From Rhizobium metallidurans (GTDB taxonomy: Bacteria > Pseudomonadota > Alphaproteobacteria > Rhizobiales > Rhizobiaceae): 64,000 nt of DNA. A program made the position numbers and the translations under genes. The notes under the pieces were generated by a model, which worked only from the letters and a program-made list of their open reading frames with translations, did not search any database and was not told the DNA's origin. Shown piece after piece: positions 61,447 through 64,000 of the stretch. The stretch lies in assembly GCF_014196505.1 (NCBI RefSeq), contig NZ_JACIDW010000012.1, positions 62,001 to 126,000 on the forward strand. The letters are read 5' to 3'. Every line of letters begins with the position of its first letter. The stretch's first letter is position 1.

Positions 61447-63095
61447 GGGGCTCTGACTCATTCTCGATGATGTTTCGGATTTTACTGGCCTGGTTTCCAA
61501 TGGAGAATCAGCGCCATGCGAGCCCATTTTCGGCTTTCCGATCTGATCCCTGCCGAGTTGAACGTAGAGGCAATGCACCACCGCGCAGATGTGATCATCG
61601 TCGCCGCACATGGTCAGTCCCGAGATTGCAGGTGTCCCGAATGCGGTACGATCTCCCATCGTGTTCACAGCCGCTACCCTCGGATGATCGCCGATCTGCC
61701 GTGTGCAGGCCGGAGCGTCGAACTGCATCTGACCGTCCGACGTTTCGTCTGTAGTGCCAATCAATGCCGCCGAAAGATTTTTGCCGAGCGTTTCGGTGAT
61801 GACATAGTCCGACCCATGGCCCGCAGGACAGCACGTCTGGACACCTTGGTGCACCATTTGGCTTTGGCATTGGGTGGTCGCCCGGCAGCACGGTTCGCAG
61901 ATCGTCTCGGGTTTCCGGTTAGCAACGACACGCTGCTTCGAACCGTTCGTCGATATGATCGACCACCACCAACGCCGCCGAGCGTTATCGGCATTGATGA
62001 CTGGGCGTGGCGTCGCAATCATCGATATGGCACGATCATCTGCGACCTTGAGCGGCGAAAGACGATCGCCCTGCTGCCCGACCGAGAACCGGCGACGGCT
62101 AAGGCCTGGCTGGCCCAACAGCCGCAAATCGAAATCGTGGCAAGAGATCGCGGCGGCGGGTATGCGCAGGCCGCTGCACGAGCCCTGCCACAGGCCGAAC
62201 AGGTCGCCGACCGCTGGCATCTCATGGAAAACGCTAGCCACGCCTTTCTTGATGCTGTTCGGAAGTCAATGCGGCGGGTGCGCGTGGCAGTCGGTACAGC
62301 AACCGTAAATCCCAAGCTTCTGACTGCCGCCGAGCGCTTGCAATATGACGGATATCTGCGGCGTGAAGAGACAAACTCTGTCATTCGTGGACTCGTCGGC
62401 GAAGGCGTGTCCATCAAGGAGATCGTGCGCAGAACTGGGCATAGCCGAAAGCTGGTTCGCGGCGTCGTCCGTGGTCAAAGGACCGATATCTTCCGCGTCC
62501 GGCAAACTTCGCTCGAACCACACCTCCCGTGGCTCGAAGCGCAATGGGATGCTGGATTACGAAATGGTGCTGAACTCTGGCGACAGCTTCGGCTGGCTGG
62601 TTTTGGCGGCGGTCTCCGCGTTGTCACGGAATGGGCAACACGACGACGAAGGGCCGAAAAGGCCGAGAACGGGCTCGGCCACGCGCCGGCGGCACGCACC
62701 ATCGTCCGCCTAATGACCCTTGAGCGTAACAATTTGACCAAGGCGCAAACGATGACGGTCGCCGCGATCGAGGAGCAGCTACCTGACCTTGTCGAGGCAA
62801 GAGACGTCGTGGAGAGCTTCCACGATATGCTGCGGCGTAGGTCTGAAGATGAACTCGACACGTGGATCGACCGCGCAGCAGCAAGCTTGGTCGCGTCATT
62901 CGCCAACGGCATCATCCGCGACAGAGCAGCGGTTCAGAATGCAATCACTTCAGTTTGGTCGAACGGCCAGACAGAGGGTCAGATCACCAAACTCAAACTC
63001 ATCAAGCGCCAGATGTACGGGCGCGGGAAGCTCGATTTGCTTGAGGCACGTATCGTCGGGGCCCCCTGATGTCATCGAGATTGCGTCAGACCCCC
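61447..63095 (+). mobile_element. ISL3-family insertion sequence
   Basis: Imperfect terminal inverted repeats are visible: GGGGCTCTGACTCATTCTCG at 61447-61466 and, on the minus strand, GGGGGTCTGACGCAATCTCG ending at 63095. The internal transposase gene fills nearly all of the element. The flanking octamers differ (GTCGTAAC on the left, GTTTGGAC on the right), so the usual 8-bp target duplication is absent, as expected after a deletion or recombination next to the element. Confidence 0.88.
61516..63069 (+). CDS. ISL3-family transposase
   Basis: A 517-residue transposase with an N-terminal zinc finger (CRCPECG ... VCSANQCRRKIF) and the ISL3 core: VIGIDDWAWRRNHRYGTIIC (first Asp), VARDRGGGYAQAAARALPQA and QVADRWHLMEN (second Asp), and NGQTEGQITKLKLIKRQMYG (Glu), each standard for the family. 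The frame is intact and of normal length, so the element may still be active. Confidence 0.96.
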   Translation: MRAHFRLSDLIPAELNVEAMHHRADVIIVAAHGQSRDCRCPECGTISHRVHSRYPRMIADLPCAGRSVELHLTVRRFVCSANQCRRKIFAERFGDDIVRPMARRTARLDTLVHHLALALGGRPAARFADRLGFPVSNDTLLRTVRRYDRPPPTPPSVIGIDDWAWRRNHRYGTIICDLERRKTIALLPDREPATAKAWLAQQPQIEIVARDRGGGYAQAAARALPQAEQVADRWHLMENASHAFLDAVRKSMRRVRVAVGTATVNPKLLTAAERLQYDGYLRREETNSVIRGLVGEGVSIKEIVRRTGHSRKLVRGVVRGQRTDIFRVRQTSLEPHLPWLEAQWDAGLRNGAELWRQLRLAGFGGGLRVVTEWATRRRRAEKAENGLGHAPAARTIVRLMTLERNNLTKAQTMTVAAIEEQLPDLVEARDVVESFHDMLRRRSEDELDTWIDRAAASLVASFANGIIRDRAAVQNAITSVWSNGQTEGQITKLKLIKRQMYGRGKLDLLEARIVGAP

Positions 63096-63143
63096 GTTTG
63101 GACGCCGATCACCCCATGTGCGGGGTCCTTATTCCATGCCTAA

Positions 63144-63570
63144 TCACACACCGAGACGCTCGAGGAGATTCCGCGCCGGGTCAAGGTGATCGAGACGGTG
63201 CGGGAAAAGTTCACGTGCCGTCAATGTGAGGCGATCAGCCAGCCGCCGGCACCGTTCCATGCCACGCCGCGCGGCTTCATTGGTCCTCATCTGTTGGCGA
63301 CGATCCTGTTCGACAAGTTTGGCATGCACAGCCCGCTCAACCGGCAGAGTGCCCGGTTCAAATGCGAGGGGATCGATCTTTCGACCTCGACGCTGGCCGA
63401 CCAGGTCGGATACAACAGCTGCTCTCATGCCTGTCTTCGATCTGATCGAGGCGCATGTTTTTGCGGCCGAGCGTCTTCACGGTGACGACACCACCATTCC
63501 CATTCAGGCCAGGGACAAATGCACGATCGGACGCATATGGACTTACGTATGCGATGACCGACCGTTGGGG
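63144..63570 (+). pseudogene. IS66-family transposase (TnpC) fragment
   Basis: The fragment begins ETLEEIPRRVKVIETVREKF, has TCRQCEAISQPPAPFHATPR, GMHSPLNRQSARFKCEGIDL and, after a frameshift near 63415, PVFDLIEAHVFAAERLHGDD and DKCTIGRIWTYVCDDRP. These match the N-terminal and central parts of IS66 TnpC. Both ends of the gene are missing. It separates the ISL3 element from virB11. Confidence 0.88.
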
Positions 63571-63672
63571 GAGCAGCGCCGCCAGCCGCAATCTATTATG
63601 CGTCAAGTGACTGGCGCGGCGAACATCCGCAGAATCATACTCCGATGCCGGCTGGAGGGGGCATCCACCCAA

Positions 63673-64000
63673 TCAGTTCACCGGCAGGTTGGAAGCGTGG
63701 GCGAGCTGATCATAAAGCCCGGCCTTGGGAGCCGAGCGATAGTAAACTTCAGATAGGAAGAACGTTCCGTTGTCTCGGACGCATTGCGCTACAACGTCGA
63801 TCCCGGTGTGTAGCATTTTGAGAATTTCGGCCCGTCCAAAACCGCTGCCGCCCTCGGACTCCTTGACCAAGAGCGTCAGCTGCTCAAAAGCAAGCTGGGC
63901 CGAATTCGCATGAACAGTCGTAATCGAGCCCGGATGGCCGGAATTCACGTTTCGTATGTAGTAGAAAGCCGTTCCGTCGCGAAGCTCCTGAAGCAGGATC
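63673..64000 (-). CDS. virB11: Type IV secretion ATPase VirB11, C-terminal part
   Basis: The gene enters the window from the right edge, in frame from base 63999: ILLQELRDGTAFYYIRNV then NSGHPGSITTVHANSAQLAF, the Asp-box/His-box region of VirB11 hexameric ATPases. It ends LYDQLAHASNLPVN at 63673. VirB11 powers pilus assembly and substrate transfer. Its presence implies that the rest of a VirB-type channel lies outside the window, to serve the TraG/TraA system or a separate T4SS. Confidence 0.92.
   Translation of the reverse strand, partial: ILLQELRDGTAFYYIRNVNSGHPGSITTVHANSAQLAFEQLTLLVKESEGGSGFGRAEILKMLHTGIDVVAQCVRDNGTFFLSEVYYRSAPKAGLYDQLAHASNLPVN

Overview
The window looks like part of a large conjugative plasmid, or a plasmid-derived island, of a Rhizobiales (Hyphomicrobiales) alphaproteobacterium. 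The evidence is GC-rich DNA, Ti-type DNA-processing genes (traG, traD, traC, traA around an oriT), a LuxI/LuxR pair, a VirB11 end at the right edge, DUF736 and WGR plasmid backbone genes, and a FixL-FixJ-FixK cascade. This is inferred from gene content; no replication genes or ribosomal RNA are visible.

Left part (1-10.7 kb): accessory cargo. It has a partial Xre/DUF2384-type antitoxin, two short coupled plasmid genes, a SLATT-like membrane protein with a tiny CPCC partner, a serine resolvase, an ACR3-like arsenite transporter, a HELHH metalloprotease, and a TPP-riboswitch-controlled MFS transporter followed by a frameshifted Nudix gene. A Phd/VapC-type toxin-antitoxin pair and plasmid backbone genes follow. 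Three related resolvase-site-like sequences lie at the borders of the cargo blocks.

Conjugation block (10.7-22.7 kb): traG-traD-traC leftward and traA rightward from an oriT, then a small gene plus a very large zeta-toxin-like protein, a DUF2218-like gene, an acyl-homoserine-lactone synthase and a LuxR regulator.

Nitrate respiration (23-36.1 kb): one leftward operon, narK(fused)-narG-narH-narJ-narI-parvulin-moeA-DUF2478, with a Crp/Fnr regulator divergent from narK.

Low-oxygen metabolism block (36.1-58.9 kb): HlyD-RbbA-YhhJ-like transporter genes, DUF2934, an alpha-glucan phosphorylase, a CBS-BON protein, an alcohol dehydrogenase-GNAT fusion, several universal stress proteins, an acetate kinase-PduL fusion, a duplicated His-rich peptide, phosphoketolase, FixK, FixL, FixJ and a flavin oxidoreductase. 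Seven 14-bp FNR/FixK-type dyads (TTGAN-N4-NTCAA) sit 65-112 bp upstream of gene starts, so FixLJ-FixK probably controls this block together with nar. The parts fit one programme: nitrate respiration for electron disposal, glycogen or sugar breakdown through phosphoketolase, acetyl-phosphate to ATP, and alcohol dehydrogenase plus stress proteins for survival at low oxygen.

Right end (59-64 kb): IS110, IS3, ISL3 and IS66 elements or remnants that have truncated a hybrid sensor kinase, then the 3' part of virB11. Several genes (Nudix, ABC permease, a universal stress protein, P-type ATPase, IS3 orfB) carry single-base indels. These may be real decay or assembly errors.
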